In this document: piece after piece, positions 8,110 through 18,123 of the stretch | Position numbering within the stretch: position 1 is the first letter of the stretch | How the letters are laid out: the number at the start of each line of letters is the position of its first letter | NCBI GenBank assembly: GCA_033764335.1 | Contig: JANRJC010000059.1 | Span: 1-64,000 of the forward strand | Length of the DNA stretch: 64,000 nucleotides | Direction: 5' to 3' | Origin: JAGQVA01 sp033764335 | GTDB taxonomy: Bacteria; Bacteroidota; Bacteroidia; J057 | Notes under the pieces: generated by a model | The model's input: only the letters and a program-made list of their open reading frames with translations | Told to the model about the DNA's origin: nothing | Database searches by the model: none | Made by a program: the position numbers and the translations under genes

Positions 8110-8541
8110 ATGAAAGTCAATCCACAAGCACCTGTATTTCAGGAAGCAAAAATTCAGATTCAGGTTAGCCCTGAAAAAGTATGGTTTGTTTTAACCCAGA
8201 TCAACAACTGGTCCAACTGGAATTCCAAGATTACACGCTCAGAAATAAGCGAAAAACCCGCTGCCGGGGTAAAATTTCGCTGGACGGTCAATGGCGCAAA
8301 AATCAAGTCTGTGCTCCACACCGTAGAGACAAATAAAACCTTCGGTTGGAGTGGGGTAACCTTTGGTGGTTCGGCTATCCATAACTGGTATCTCGAAAGC
8401 AAAAATGGCGGCACACAGGTGAGCGTGGAGGAAAGCATGGAAGGATGGCTCGTCGCCCTATTCAAATCCAAAATGAACCACGACCTCAAAAAAGACATGG
8501 TCTTCTGGCTGGAGCGGTTGAAATACGAATGTGAAAAGTAA
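8110..8541 (+). CDS. SRPBCC (START/Bet v 1-like) family protein
   Basis: 143 residues, the length of one SRPBCC domain. The opening IQIQVSPEKVWFVLTQINNWSNWN is the helix-grip start seen in polyketide-cyclase-like members, with a long C-terminal helix (MNHDLKKDMVFWLERLK). These proteins bind hydrophobic ligands in a central cavity. Located just after the Crp-like regulator in the same direction, possibly co-transcribed. Ligand unknown. Confidence 0.85.
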   Translation: MKVNPQAPVFQEAKIQIQVSPEKVWFVLTQINNWSNWNSKITRSEISEKPAAGVKFRWTVNGAKIKSVLHTVETNKTFGWSGVTFGGSAIHNWYLESKNGGTQVSVEESMEGWLVALFKSKMNHDLKKDMVFWLERLKYECEK

Positions 8542-8554
8542 TGGCGGGGGAGGG

Positions 8555-8569
8555 ATTCCTTGAAGGAAT
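8555..8569. terminator. Hairpin between convergent genes
   Basis: ATTCCTT-G-AAGGAAT is nested in a longer imperfect stem (GGCGGG...GGGAT against ATCCCGCC, about 8543-8583) in the 40-bp gap between the stop codons of the SRPBCC gene and the gldA-like gene. Probably a shared terminator. Confidence 0.4.
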
Positions 8570-8581
8570 AAAAATCCCGCC

Positions 8582-9496
8582 CTACCGCGTCAATCGCCGA
8601 AACGCCTCCTCCAGCGTAAAGGTCTGTTTGCTCAATGAGAGGATGACATGGTTTTGTTTTACGCATTCTCGAAAAAGCTCGCGGCGAATGTCGGTTTCCA
8701 CCGCTGCATGAATGTGAAATTCGGTGGGGGAAATTTCTTCTACTGATTTTACGCCTTCCATTTTTTGTATCGCGGAAAAATCAAAGCCCGGACTTTCAAA
8801 CTCCACGCGAATCAGGGTTTCGTCTTCGGCGATGTTGCGGATATTAGCGGTGGCTTCGTCGGCGACCATTTTGCCCCGGTTGATGATGATCACCCGGTCG
8901 GCAATGGATTCTACTTCGGGGAGGATGTGGGAGGAAAAAATGACGGTTTTGTTTTTACCGATCTCCCGGATCAGGTTGCGAATGTCCACAATCTGGTTGG
9001 GGTCGAGGCCGCTGGTGGGTTCGTCGAGAATAAGCACCTCCGGATTGTGGATCAGTGCCTGGCAAAGCCCCACGCGCTGGCGATAACCTTTGGAGAGCAT
9101 ACCGATTTTTTTGTGCTGCTCGCGACCCAGTCCGGTCATTTCGATGACTTCGGCGATGCGCTGTTTTTTTTGCGGGCCGGTGATGTGGTAAATCCGAGCC
9201 ACAAAATCGAGAAACTCCTGCACATACATATCGAGGTAGAGCGGGTTGTGTTCGGGTAAATAACCTACTCTTCTGCGGATTTCGAGGGGGTGGTCAAAAA
9301 TATTGTAATCACCGAGGGAAACCGTGCCGCTGGTGGGCGGGAGGAAACAAGTGATGATTTTCATGGTGGTCGTTTTGCCCGCGCCATTAGGGCCGAGGAA
9401 ACCGAGGATTTCCCCCGGATTTACGGCAAAAGAAAGATCGTCCACCGCTTTTTGGGTGCCATAAACTTTGGTAAGATTTTGAATGGTAATGGGCAT
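8582..9496 (-). CDS. gldA: GldA-like gliding-motility ABC transporter ATP-binding protein
   Basis: 304 residues. Walker A GPNGAGKTTT (K41), signature LSKGYRQRVGL and Walker B VLILDEPTSGLDP are all intact. The GYLPEHNPLYLDMYVQEFL segment and the length with a C-terminal regulatory extension match GldA, the ATPase of the GldAFG exporter used in Bacteroidota gliding. Related ABC-2 drug or lipid exporters share this layout, so GldA is likely but not certain. The partner genes gldF and gldG are not adjacent: the gene stands alone, convergent with the SRPBCC gene and divergent from the binding lipoprotein gene. Confidence 0.75.
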   Translation of the reverse strand: MPITIQNLTKVYGTQKAVDDLSFAVNPGEILGFLGPNGAGKTTTMKIITCFLPPTSGTVSLGDYNIFDHPLEIRRRVGYLPEHNPLYLDMYVQEFLDFVARIYHITGPQKKQRIAEVIEMTGLGREQHKKIGMLSKGYRQRVGLCQALIHNPEVLILDEPTSGLDPNQIVDIRNLIREIGKNKTVIFSSHILPEVESIADRVIIINRGKMVADEATANIRNIAEDETLIRVEFESPGFDFSAIQKMEGVKSVEEISPTEFHIHAAVETDIRRELFRECVKQNHVILSLSKQTFTLEEAFRRLTR

Positions 9497-9560
9497 CGGT
9501 TGATGTTTGCAACAAAAGACACAACAATTTTCGTAATTTAGATGAATATTACAACAAGCT

Positions 9561-11363
9561 ATGAAATTGAGAACCTTGCACTTATTTTGCCTATTGGTTT
9601 TTACCGTTTTATTTGTGGGTTGTGGTTCCGGTACAACGGAAGAATCAACCGGAGATTATGTCGAAAAAGACGGAAAAGTCTATTACCGTGGCCAGAAAAA
9701 CAATGACGTTGTGGTTCATATTTCCTCCGAACCGCCCAGCCTTCACCCTACAAATGCTCGGACAAGTGCGCGTACCTTTATCCTCGAATTGGTTTTCCAG
9801 CGCCTATTAGCTATGGACATCACTACGGGAAACCTTATGCCTGAATTGGCGGCCGCCCTGCCGGAACGATCCGCCGACGGGCTGACCTATACCTACGAAC
9901 TTAACCCCCAGGCCGCCTGGCCCGACGGGAAGGCCATTACGGCGGAAGATGTTTTATTTTCGGTCAAAGTCATGGCCGCCCCGCTGGTGGACAACCTTAA
10001 CCAGAAAAGTTATATCGAATTTCTCAAAGACATTCGCATAGACTCGACAAACAATCGCCGCTTTTGGGTGGAGATGAAAGAATATTACATGCACAATGAC
10101 AACTTCGGCATTTACAGTTTTATCCTCGATGCCCGGATGTATGACCCGGAAAACAAGCTCGGCAAATACACCCTTACCCAACTGCTTACCGATGCCGAAA
10201 ATATTGCCAAAGATCCTGAAATCATCGCATGGGCAGAAACATTTAATTCGCCGCGTTTTGGCACAGACGTTACCACCTTCCAATCCGGTTCCGGGCCTTA
10301 CAAAATGAGTGAATGGGCGACAGAACAACAGATTATCCTTACCCGCAACGAAAATTACTGGGGAAAAGGCCGGGCGGAGCACAACCACAGCCAGACTCCC
10401 GACCGAATTATCTATAAAATCATTCGCGACGACAATTCCCTCGAATTGCAGATCAAACAGCAGGAGGTGGATGTGAGTACACAACTCACTTCACAAGTGT
10501 ATGAAAACCTGAAAGCAAGTGAGGTGGCAAATGAACATTACCATATAGGCATTACCCCTCGCGATTCGTATGCTTTCATTTTGCTCAACAACCGCCCGGA
10601 TGGGATAGGTTCGAAAAAATATTTTGACGACAAACGCACCCGACAGGCTTTGGCTTATGCCCTGCCGATTGCCGATATGATTGCAGACATTTATCCCAAT
10701 ACCGCCAAACAGACCATTTCTCCGGTTCCGATTGTCAACAAAGACTATAACGACAAGATCAAACCTTTTCCCTTTAACCCCGAAAAAGCCCGTCAGTTGC
10801 TGGAAGAAGTGGGCTGGAAGGATTCGGATGGAAATAATATTCGGGACAAAATGATCGGAGGCGAAAAGGTGGAATTTAGTTTTACACTCATGTACCCGCC
10901 GAGTGACCAGGCGTTTGATGATTTTATTCAGCGCATTAAAAATGCTCTGGCGGAAGTGGGAATCAACTGCATCACCGAGCAAAAAACGATGGGGGCAGCC
11001 GTACCGATGATTCGCGCCCAAAACTTCGACGCATTGGTCATGGCTTTATCCTCCCCTTCGCTGGCTTACGATTTTAAGCAGATGTTTTACTCCGGCAACT
11101 GGCCGGAAGGGGACAATTTTTTCGGGTTTAATAATCCAGAAGCCGATGACCTGATAGAGCAGGCGCGAACAGAACAAGATCCCGCAAAACGCAAACAGAT
11201 CGTAGATCGGATTCAGGAAATTATCTACGAGGAACAACCCTGCACTTTCCTGTTTAACCCCACCCAGAAGATTGCGATACACAAGCGATTTAATCACGCG
11301 ACCATGTACCCGACTGGCGATCACGTGATTTTGAATCAGTTGGAAATGATAAGGGAAAACTGA
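9561..11363 (+). CDS. ABC transporter substrate-binding lipoprotein (family 5, peptide/oligopeptide type)
   Basis: 600 residues. A lipoprotein signal ends in LFVGCGSG with the acylated Cys at position 21. The body has the two-lobed SBP_bac_5 pattern: the entry SSEPPSLHPTNARTSA, DGLTYTYELNPQAAWPDGKA and the hinge SGPYKMSEWATEQQIILTRN, then EKARQLLEEVGW in lobe two. Members capture di- or oligopeptides, or nickel, for an ABC permease. No permease or ATPase genes follow, so partners must be encoded elsewhere. Confidence 0.9.
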   Translation: MKLRTLHLFCLLVFTVLFVGCGSGTTEESTGDYVEKDGKVYYRGQKNNDVVVHISSEPPSLHPTNARTSARTFILELVFQRLLAMDITTGNLMPELAAALPERSADGLTYTYELNPQAAWPDGKAITAEDVLFSVKVMAAPLVDNLNQKSYIEFLKDIRIDSTNNRRFWVEMKEYYMHNDNFGIYSFILDARMYDPENKLGKYTLTQLLTDAENIAKDPEIIAWAETFNSPRFGTDVTTFQSGSGPYKMSEWATEQQIILTRNENYWGKGRAEHNHSQTPDRIIYKIIRDDNSLELQIKQQEVDVSTQLTSQVYENLKASEVANEHYHIGITPRDSYAFILLNNRPDGIGSKKYFDDKRTRQALAYALPIADMIADIYPNTAKQTISPVPIVNKDYNDKIKPFPFNPEKARQLLEEVGWKDSDGNNIRDKMIGGEKVEFSFTLMYPPSDQAFDDFIQRIKNALAEVGINCITEQKTMGAAVPMIRAQNFDALVMALSSPSLAYDFKQMFYSGNWPEGDNFFGFNNPEADDLIEQARTEQDPAKRKQIVDRIQEIIYEEQPCTFLFNPTQKIAIHKRFNHATMYPTGDHVILNQLEMIREN

Positions 11364-11381
11364 GAATTCCTGATCATTCCC

Positions 11382-11389
11382 TACCTTTG
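11382..11389 (+). promoter_or_regulatory. Possible -7 box (TACCTTTG)
   Basis: TACCTTTG matches TAnnTTTG exactly and lies 16 bp upstream of the M61 peptidase start; no convincing -33 element is visible. Confidence 0.4.
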
Positions 11390-11405
11390 TAAAAAACAAA
11401 CTCTG

Positions 11406-13220
11406 ATGAAGCGGTTATTTCCCCTTTTTATGTTTTTCAGTAGTTTATGCGCCTCTGTATCGGCTGCCGATTATAACTATACCCTTACTTGGCTTGCGCC
11501 TCATACGCATACTTACGTTGTTTCCCTGACGGTTTCCCCCCAAACCGGAACTTCTACGGAGTTTCAACTTCCCGTCTGGCGGCCCGGACGATACCGCACA
11601 CAGGATTTTGCCGCTGCGGTTTCCAACTTTTCGGCAAAAGATGAAGCGGGAAAGTCCCTCTCCTGGGAGAGAACCGATGTGAATACTTGGCGGGTACAAC
11701 ATTCCCCCGATAAAAAAATAGTGATCGCTTACCACTACTACGCCAATAATATGGACGCCGGGTCGAGTTACCTCGGGCAGGAACAAGTCTATTTTAACCC
11801 CGTCAACCTCTTTATGTATGTGCCCGGAAGGCTCGAAGGCTCCGTCTCCCTTCAGATTCCCGACAAACCCGCCGATTGGAGAGTAGCCACCCAGATGAAA
11901 CACACTGCGGGCACCACTCTTTTCGAATCCCCCACCTATCACGACTTCGCCGATTCGCCGGTAGTGATTGCCCGAAAAATGGTTACACTTTCCTTTGAGT
12001 TACAAAACACGACGTTTTACCTGCATTTTCAGGGAGACTATAAAGGCGATAAATCGGTGGATGATGTCGCGGTTGAAACGGTGAAAAAGATTTGTGCCGA
12101 ACAGGGAGCAATTTTCGGGCGTTTCCCTTTTACCGAATACCATTTTATCTATCGCCTTCTGCCTTACCAGATTCGCCATGCGGTTGAACACAGCAACTCC
12201 GCCAGTTTTGCCCTGCCTATAACGGTTTCCGAGTCGGCCAAATCCATTGTCACGGGTATTGGCGGTATTTCGGCCCATGAACTATGGCATGCCTGGAATG
12301 TAAAACGTATCCGCCCTGCGGCACTTTGGCCCTACGATTATAGCCAACCCCAATACACCCATCTGCATTGGTTTACTGAAGGACTTACAGAGTATTACGC
12401 CAGTCTCACCCTCGTGAGAGCCGGGCTTATTTCGGAAGAACAATTTTTCACCCGGATTACCAATAATATGGATGCGCTGGAAAACAACTATGCCACTACC
12501 ATTGTATCTCCTGCCGAGTCAAGTTTTGAGAGTTGGCTGGATAATTCTTCCTATAAACATCCCCACCGGGAAATATCGTATTACGCGCTGGGCAACCGGC
12601 TGGGTTTGCTGATGGATTTGGCACTCCGCGAAAAATCCGAAGAGGCCGTTACCCTGGATGCTTTGTTTAACTACCTGCTTTTAGAATATTACGACAAAAA
12701 CCAGGGAGTGCCCGAAAACGGTATCCAACTGGCGATGGAGGCGCTTACCCGCACTTCCTGGCAGGATTTTTTTGACAAATATGTCTATGGCACGGAGCCG
12801 ATTCCTTACAAAGAATTTTTGGAGCCATTCGGGCTGGAGCTTTCAACAGCGACCGAAACCAAACCCGGTGCAAGAGGGTTTGGAATTATTTCTTACGAAA
12901 ATATGGGCCAGGGTATCCTGATCCGGAAGCTCCACCCGGGAGGAGATGCCTACACCGGAGGGTTGGCCGAAAACGACATTATCCTTGAAATAGATGGCAA
13001 AACCGCCTCCGGAATGAGTCTGGACGAATACGTAAACGGGCTTAAAAAAGGAGACAAAATAAATATTCGAGTGTTCAGCGATTTCCAGGTAAAAGAACTG
13101 GCGATCAGCTATCAGGGAAATTTCGCCACCCAAAAATTTACCCTGAGAAAAGATCCCCGGATTAAGGAAAAAGAGGCGCAAAAACTCAAAAACTGGCTGA
13201 GCGCAAAAGCGAAGGAATAG
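11406..13220 (+). CDS. M61 family metallopeptidase with PDZ domain
   Basis: 604 residues with a signal peptide (MKRLFPLFMFFSSLCASVSA). The zinc motif HELWHAWNVKRIRP gives H291, E292 and H295, with E325 in WFTEGLTEYY as the third ligand. Residues about 470-570 form a PDZ domain (GGDAYTGGLAENDIILEIDG). This is the glycyl-aminopeptidase/M61 layout: N-terminal beta domain, thermolysin-like core, PDZ. It would act in the periplasm or at the cell surface on small peptides. Single-gene unit. Confidence 0.93.
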   Translation: MKRLFPLFMFFSSLCASVSAADYNYTLTWLAPHTHTYVVSLTVSPQTGTSTEFQLPVWRPGRYRTQDFAAAVSNFSAKDEAGKSLSWERTDVNTWRVQHSPDKKIVIAYHYYANNMDAGSSYLGQEQVYFNPVNLFMYVPGRLEGSVSLQIPDKPADWRVATQMKHTAGTTLFESPTYHDFADSPVVIARKMVTLSFELQNTTFYLHFQGDYKGDKSVDDVAVETVKKICAEQGAIFGRFPFTEYHFIYRLLPYQIRHAVEHSNSASFALPITVSESAKSIVTGIGGISAHELWHAWNVKRIRPAALWPYDYSQPQYTHLHWFTEGLTEYYASLTLVRAGLISEEQFFTRITNNMDALENNYATTIVSPAESSFESWLDNSSYKHPHREISYYALGNRLGLLMDLALREKSEEAVTLDALFNYLLLEYYDKNQGVPENGIQLAMEALTRTSWQDFFDKYVYGTEPIPYKEFLEPFGLELSTATETKPGARGFGIISYENMGQGILIRKLHPGGDAYTGGLAENDIILEIDGKTASGMSLDEYVNGLKKGDKINIRVFSDFQVKELAISYQGNFATQKFTLRKDPRIKEKEAQKLKNWLSAKAKE

Positions 13221-13332
13221 GATTTAAAACGAAAACCTACGGTATTTTTTCCTATTTTTACTTTTATGCTTACTCTTTCTGCAAGGCTCTTTTGCTTTGG
13301 GAAATATTTTTTAACCCATAGAATCCAAACAA

Positions 13333-15486
13333 ATGACCGATTTTTTTAAACAGCTACTTCATGAATTTGAGTTACCTCTCAGCAATCCTGTCCTCATATT
13401 TTCCCTGATACTTATTATCATCCTTCTTTCTCCGGTATTGCTGAGGCGAATAAATATACCCGGAATTATCGGCTTGATCATATCAGGGGTTATTATTGGT
13501 CCTCATGGGTTAAACGTTTTGGAGAAAAACTCTGCCATTGAGTTGTTTTCAACCATTGGGTTATTATATATCATGTTTATCGCCGGGCTGGAACTCGATC
13601 TGAATGAGTTTAAGGCTTACCGAAACAAAAGTCTGTTATTTGGTTTTTTCACTTTTATTTTCCCCCTGACGATCGGTTTTCCGGTGTGTTATTATCTTTT
13701 AGGATATGACTTTAATGCCAGTTTCCTGACTGCGAGTATGTTTGCAACTCACACACTGGTTGCTTATCCCATTGTAAGTAAGCTGGGGGTATCCAAAAAT
13801 CAGGCGGTGGCGATCACGGTGGGGGGTACAATTCTCACGGATACCGCCGTGTTGATTATCCTGGCGGTGATTATGGGTTCCAGCCAGGGCAATCTCAATA
13901 ATGAATTCTGGCTGAAGTTGGGTATTTCATTAGCGATATTTTCGGCAATTATGTTTCTGATTATTCCGAGAGTAGCTAAATGGTTTTTTCAGAAACTCGA
14001 AAGTGAAAAACATTCTCATTATATTTTTGTACTTGCCGTTGTATTTTTTGCGGCTTTTCTGGCAGAAGTTGCGGGAGTAGAGCCAATTATCGGAGCATTC
14101 GTGGCGGGGCTTGCCTTAAACCGGCTTATTCCGCATTCTTCGGCCCTGATGAACCGGATTGAATTTATCGGAAATTCACTATTTATCCCGTTTTTTTTGA
14201 TTAGTGTGGGAATGCTGGTGGATGTCAGTGTGATCCTCAGTGGTACTACCGCGTTGATTGTGGCCTTTACGCTTTCGGTGGTGGCTTTGTTTGGGAAATG
14301 GTTTGCGGCTTTATTTACACAATTGATTTTTAAGTATTCATCTGCCCAACGACAACTGATATTTGGTCTGAGCAGTGCGCACGCAGCAGCAACCCTCGCG
14401 GTAATTCTGGTAGGGTATAAAGCGGGCATTCTGGATGAAAATATTCTCAATGGAACCATCATTCTTATCCTGATCACCTGTATCGTCGCCTCCTTTGCCA
14501 CGGAAAAAGCAGCAAAAAAGATTTTGGTTATCTCCGAAAATGATAATCCGGAATCAGAAAAATCCAATGGGTTCAGCAGTGAACATATTCTTCTGCCGAT
14601 TGCCAATTTTATTAATATAGACAAACTCCTTGAATTTGCCATTCTCATAAAAGACAAAAAGTCGGCTAACCCGGTTTCGATCCTTTCGGTGGTACCTAAT
14701 GATGAAGAGGCTGAACTCAATATTGTCAAAGCGAGAAACAAGCTGGAAAACTTGGTAAGGGATGCCTCCGCTTCCGAAACCAAAGTGAATGTAATTGCCG
14801 CGATAGACCATAATCCTTCCAGCGGAATTGCCCGCACCTCTCGTGAAATTATGGCGGATATTATCGTATTGGGATGGCCTCAGCGGGCAGGTATGATTGA
14901 CAAACTGGTAGGCGAAAAAATGGAAACCCTGCTGACCAATACCGATAAAACTACTTTGGTCTGCCATTTTGAGAAATCGTTAATATCGCATAAAAGACTT
15001 TTTATGGTTTCCCCACCTTTTTCCGAGCGGGAAAATGGGTTTTCTATGTGGTTTTCCAAAATGGCAAAACTCGCTCAGGAGTTGAGCATTACCATTGTGT
15101 ATTTTTGTTCCCAAACCACCGAAGAAGCAGTGCGCAAACAGATTAAAGAACATCATATCAGTGCCATCATTCATTTTAACACCTTCGATGACTGGGATGA
15201 TTTTCTGATTCTCTTTAAGTATCTCCAGCACGACGATATCTTTGTGCTCACTTCTGCGCGGAAGGGTTCGGCTTCCTATATGAATTTGCTGGACAATCTA
15301 CCTGCAAAACTCGAAAAACATGCACCTCAAAACAGCCGAATTGTCATTTATCCACAACAGTATAGCCAGGGATATATGAATGAAAGTTATGAGGATATAA
15401 CCTCCGGGCCAATAAGTAAGGGGATTGAAACCGTTCAGAAAATCGGTAAAGGGATCGGCAGCATCTTTAAAAAAGACGATGAGTAA
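13333..15486 (+). CDS. CPA2-type cation:proton antiporter with C-terminal universal-stress-like domains
   Basis: 717 residues. About 12 membrane segments fill residues 15-390, with the antiporter signatures GLIISGVIIGPHGLNVL, LYIMFIAGLELDLNEF and EPIIGAFVAGLALNRLIP. From about residue 410 the chain is soluble and resembles paired USP-like alpha/beta domains (HILLPIANFINIDKLLEFA; VIVLGWPQRAGMIDKL appears in a similar form), likely nucleotide-binding regulators. Expected to exchange Na+ or K+ for H+ in the inner membrane. Transcribed alone. Confidence 0.92.
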   Translation: MTDFFKQLLHEFELPLSNPVLIFSLILIIILLSPVLLRRINIPGIIGLIISGVIIGPHGLNVLEKNSAIELFSTIGLLYIMFIAGLELDLNEFKAYRNKSLLFGFFTFIFPLTIGFPVCYYLLGYDFNASFLTASMFATHTLVAYPIVSKLGVSKNQAVAITVGGTILTDTAVLIILAVIMGSSQGNLNNEFWLKLGISLAIFSAIMFLIIPRVAKWFFQKLESEKHSHYIFVLAVVFFAAFLAEVAGVEPIIGAFVAGLALNRLIPHSSALMNRIEFIGNSLFIPFFLISVGMLVDVSVILSGTTALIVAFTLSVVALFGKWFAALFTQLIFKYSSAQRQLIFGLSSAHAAATLAVILVGYKAGILDENILNGTIILILITCIVASFATEKAAKKILVISENDNPESEKSNGFSSEHILLPIANFINIDKLLEFAILIKDKKSANPVSILSVVPNDEEAELNIVKARNKLENLVRDASASETKVNVIAAIDHNPSSGIARTSREIMADIIVLGWPQRAGMIDKLVGEKMETLLTNTDKTTLVCHFEKSLISHKRLFMVSPPFSERENGFSMWFSKMAKLAQELSITIVYFCSQTTEEAVRKQIKEHHISAIIHFNTFDDWDDFLILFKYLQHDDIFVLTSARKGSASYMNLLDNLPAKLEKHAPQNSRIVIYPQQYSQGYMNESYEDITSGPISKGIETVQKIGKGIGSIFKKDDE

Positions 15487-15613
15487 AAACGGTTCGCCGA
15501 TCAAAAATCCGCTTTTGCCTTAAGGAATCTGGTTTTTCGCAGATTCATCTATAACCATCAGCCCCCCTGACTCGTATCAAAAATGTTTAAATCACTAAAT
15601 GTAAATTACCGCC

Positions 15614-15808
15614 ATGTTTACTCTGATTAAATTTGCCATCTCTGTTCTCTGGTTTGTCCTCACCATTGGTGTCCTGGTCAATATCTGGAGAGAAAGTAAT
15701 AAAGAAACGATAGCCAAACTGCTCTGGACAGTAGGCGTACTTGCCTTCCCCGTTTTAGGTCCGGTCATCTGGATTTTGTTTGGCTCAAACAACCGTGCAG
15801 TAAGCTAA
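15614..15808 (+). CDS. Small PLDc_N-type membrane protein
   Basis: 64 residues with two membrane helices (IKFAISVLWFVLTIGVLVNI and LLWTVGVLAFPVLGPVIWIL) and the PxxGPxIWxxxG motif of the 'phospholipase D-nuclease N-terminal' (PLDc_N) domain. The domain normally precedes cardiolipin synthase but is widespread as a stand-alone small protein in Bacteroidota. Role unknown. Followed by a strong terminator. Confidence 0.8.
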   Translation: MFTLIKFAISVLWFVLTIGVLVNIWRESNKETIAKLLWTVGVLAFPVLGPVIWILFGSNNRAVS

Positions 15809-15898
15809 TAAGCGTTTTTATTTGAGGATGTGACTTTAGGTTTTAGCCGACGTCCCAAGAAAGACTCAGGTAAGCAATTACCTTTGCAATTCCAATCT

Positions 15899-15927
15899 AA
15901 GTCGCTGCCGCTCGGCAGCGACTTTTT
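15899..15927 (+). terminator. Rho-independent terminator
   Basis: A 12-bp perfect stem AAGTCGCTGCCG / CGGCAGCGACTT with a 2-nt centre, followed by TTTTT. It ends plus-strand transcription from the small membrane protein gene and abuts the stop codon of the convergent histidine kinase. Confidence 0.85.
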
Positions 15928-17986
15928 AGGTTTGATCGGCGACGGGCAATAAAGCCACAATCTTGCGGTACAATTCGCGCGGGTTAAAGGGTTTGGAGGC
16001 ATAACCGTTCATCCCCGCCTGCTCCACATTTCCCTGAACTTCGTTCATGGCCGAAGCCGTAAGGGCAATGATCGGAATATGTGCCAGATTCCCGTCCATC
16101 TCCCGGATTTTTCGGGTAGCTTCATAACCATCCATCTCCGGCATCTGCAAATCCATCAAAATTAGTGCATACGCCGATTGACTAATCATATCGAGCGCGA
16201 TTTTTCCATTGTCGGCAATTGCTACATCTACTCCCCATTTTTCCAGAAACTTAGTGGCGATTTTCTGGTTGATGCGATTGTCTTCCACGAGTAAAACTTT
16301 TACTCCGCCAAGATTTTGAAAATCTTCTTTTTCAACTCCCGATGAAGGATCCGCGGATTTTTTACTGCCTGATTTCATTGTCAGAGTAAAGAAAAAAACA
16401 GAACCTTTACCCACTTCGCTTTCTACTCGTATCTCACTGCCCTGGAGTTCGACCAGTCGTTTGCAGATCGCAAGGCCAAGACCCGTACCGCCGTATTTAC
16501 GGGTAGTGTCTGAACTCGCCTGGGTAAAGCTGTCAAAGATGTGTTCTATTTTATCGGAAGGGATTCCAATGCCGGTGTCCGAAACCAAAAAGGTTATTTC
16601 AGCCTCGTCTTCCACAACCCATTTTACTTTTGTCTGGAGCGAAACCGAACCTTTTTCGGTAAACTTTATGGCATTGTTGAGCAGATTGGTTAAAATCTGG
16701 CTCAGCCGGGTAGGGTCACCCAGTACATTTTCCGGTAAAGCGGGATCATTGTCCAAGATAAATTGCAGGTTTTTTTCGGAGGCTTTTTGTCCCAGCGATT
16801 TGAATATTCTCTGGGCAAGGGTTTTGAGGTTAAATTCGGTTTCCTCAAATTCGATTTTCCCTGCTTCAATTTTGCTATAATCCAGAATATCATTGATGAT
16901 TACCAGCAGGTTTTCGGCTGAAAACTGAAGTGTTTCCAGATTATCTATCTGATCCGGGCGCGGATTCTCCTGCATTAGCAGATGAGTCGTGCCAATGACA
17001 GCATTCATCGGCGTGCGAATCTCATGGCTCATCACCGAAAGAAACTGCGAACGGGCTTTTACGGCTTCCTCTGCGCGTTCTTTGGCTTCTATGAGGTTTT
17101 TTTGCTGTTGTTTACGACCGCTGATATCGAGTAAAGTACCCCGATATCCTTTGTATTCCCCTTCTTCATCAAAAAAAGGAATACCCGTGATTTCCAACCA
17201 AATCTTTTTACCATCCTTACGGATCGCCTGATATTCAACATTGTACATTTCTTTAAGACGGTTGGAAAGGTAGTCAAACCACTGTTTGATCATTGGTCTT
17301 TCACCTTCACGTACAAAATCGTAAGGCGTCATCTGGAGCAACTCCTCCGGGGAGTATCCCATAATTTCTGTGGCACGATCCGAAACAAATACAAACCGAT
17401 GGTTTTTGTCAATTTCCCATATACATTCTCGAGAAGCATGAATGACATCCATCAGGCGTTTTTCGGTCGCTTGAATCCTCGATTTGTTTTTTAGTAAATG
17501 TAGTTGAAGGTAAAATATGGCAAATGATGCTGTAATAAACAGACTTGCAAAGGTGAATTTATTCGATAAGGGATCTTTTATCCCCATCACTGCCGCCAAT
17601 ACGATCAATACGGAGGGAATCATAAAATTCCACAAATCCCGGATGGAAACCAGCCCCAAAGGCAACATAAGAATCACAATATAGGCAGTAGTGGCATAAT
17701 CGGGCCGTAACCGATTTAAGTACAATACCCCGGCCAACCATCCTATAAGCACAATATAAGTACCCACCACCCCATTTTCCAGTTGGCGGGAGTTGAGTTT
17801 AAATTGGTAGGTTATAAGAAAAAATAATAAAAAGAAACCCATTGGGATCAACCGGATCGAAATCGGATCAATCGCATCCAGATTAAAATAATTGTTCCCC
17901 AAGCTGGTGATTCCCATGCCCAGAAATCCAGCCAACATCACTTTTCTTATATAACTCAACCGCTTAGGAAAAGAAATCTCCGGCAT
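15926..17986 (-). CDS. Hybrid sensor histidine kinase / response regulator with PAS domain
   Basis: 686 residues. Six or so N-terminal membrane helices (about 15-165) form a sensor module; a PAS domain follows (about 180-290, with the PAC-like GYRGTLLDISGRK). The HisKA dimerisation motif MSHEIRTPMNAVIG has the phospho-accepting H321. The HATPase domain shows the N, G1 and G2 boxes (NLLNNAIKFT, DTGIGIP, GGTGLGLAI). A C-terminal receiver domain has the phospho-acceptor D612 in LILMDLQMPEMDGYEA. Signals probably leave through intramolecular phosphotransfer; no output gene is adjacent. Confidence 0.93.
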   Translation of the reverse strand: MPEISFPKRLSYIRKVMLAGFLGMGITSLGNNYFNLDAIDPISIRLIPMGFFLLFFLITYQFKLNSRQLENGVVGTYIVLIGWLAGVLYLNRLRPDYATTAYIVILMLPLGLVSIRDLWNFMIPSVLIVLAAVMGIKDPLSNKFTFASLFITASFAIFYLQLHLLKNKSRIQATEKRLMDVIHASRECIWEIDKNHRFVFVSDRATEIMGYSPEELLQMTPYDFVREGERPMIKQWFDYLSNRLKEMYNVEYQAIRKDGKKIWLEITGIPFFDEEGEYKGYRGTLLDISGRKQQQKNLIEAKERAEEAVKARSQFLSVMSHEIRTPMNAVIGTTHLLMQENPRPDQIDNLETLQFSAENLLVIINDILDYSKIEAGKIEFEETEFNLKTLAQRIFKSLGQKASEKNLQFILDNDPALPENVLGDPTRLSQILTNLLNNAIKFTEKGSVSLQTKVKWVVEDEAEITFLVSDTGIGIPSDKIEHIFDSFTQASSDTTRKYGGTGLGLAICKRLVELQGSEIRVESEVGKGSVFFFTLTMKSGSKKSADPSSGVEKEDFQNLGGVKVLLVEDNRINQKIATKFLEKWGVDVAIADNGKIALDMISQSAYALILMDLQMPEMDGYEATRKIREMDGNLAHIPIIALTASAMNEVQGNVEQAGMNGYASKPFNPRELYRKIVALLPVADQT

Positions 17987-18123
17987 AACGCTAAAAAATT
18001 AGCTCACTATCACTGTAAAAGTTCTGCTAATTTGCTTTTCTTAGAGAACAAGATTTTTGACAAATTCAACTTTCTATTACGCCTGTAACTTTTAGACGAA
18101 TTTTATTGATAAATCATTTTGCC

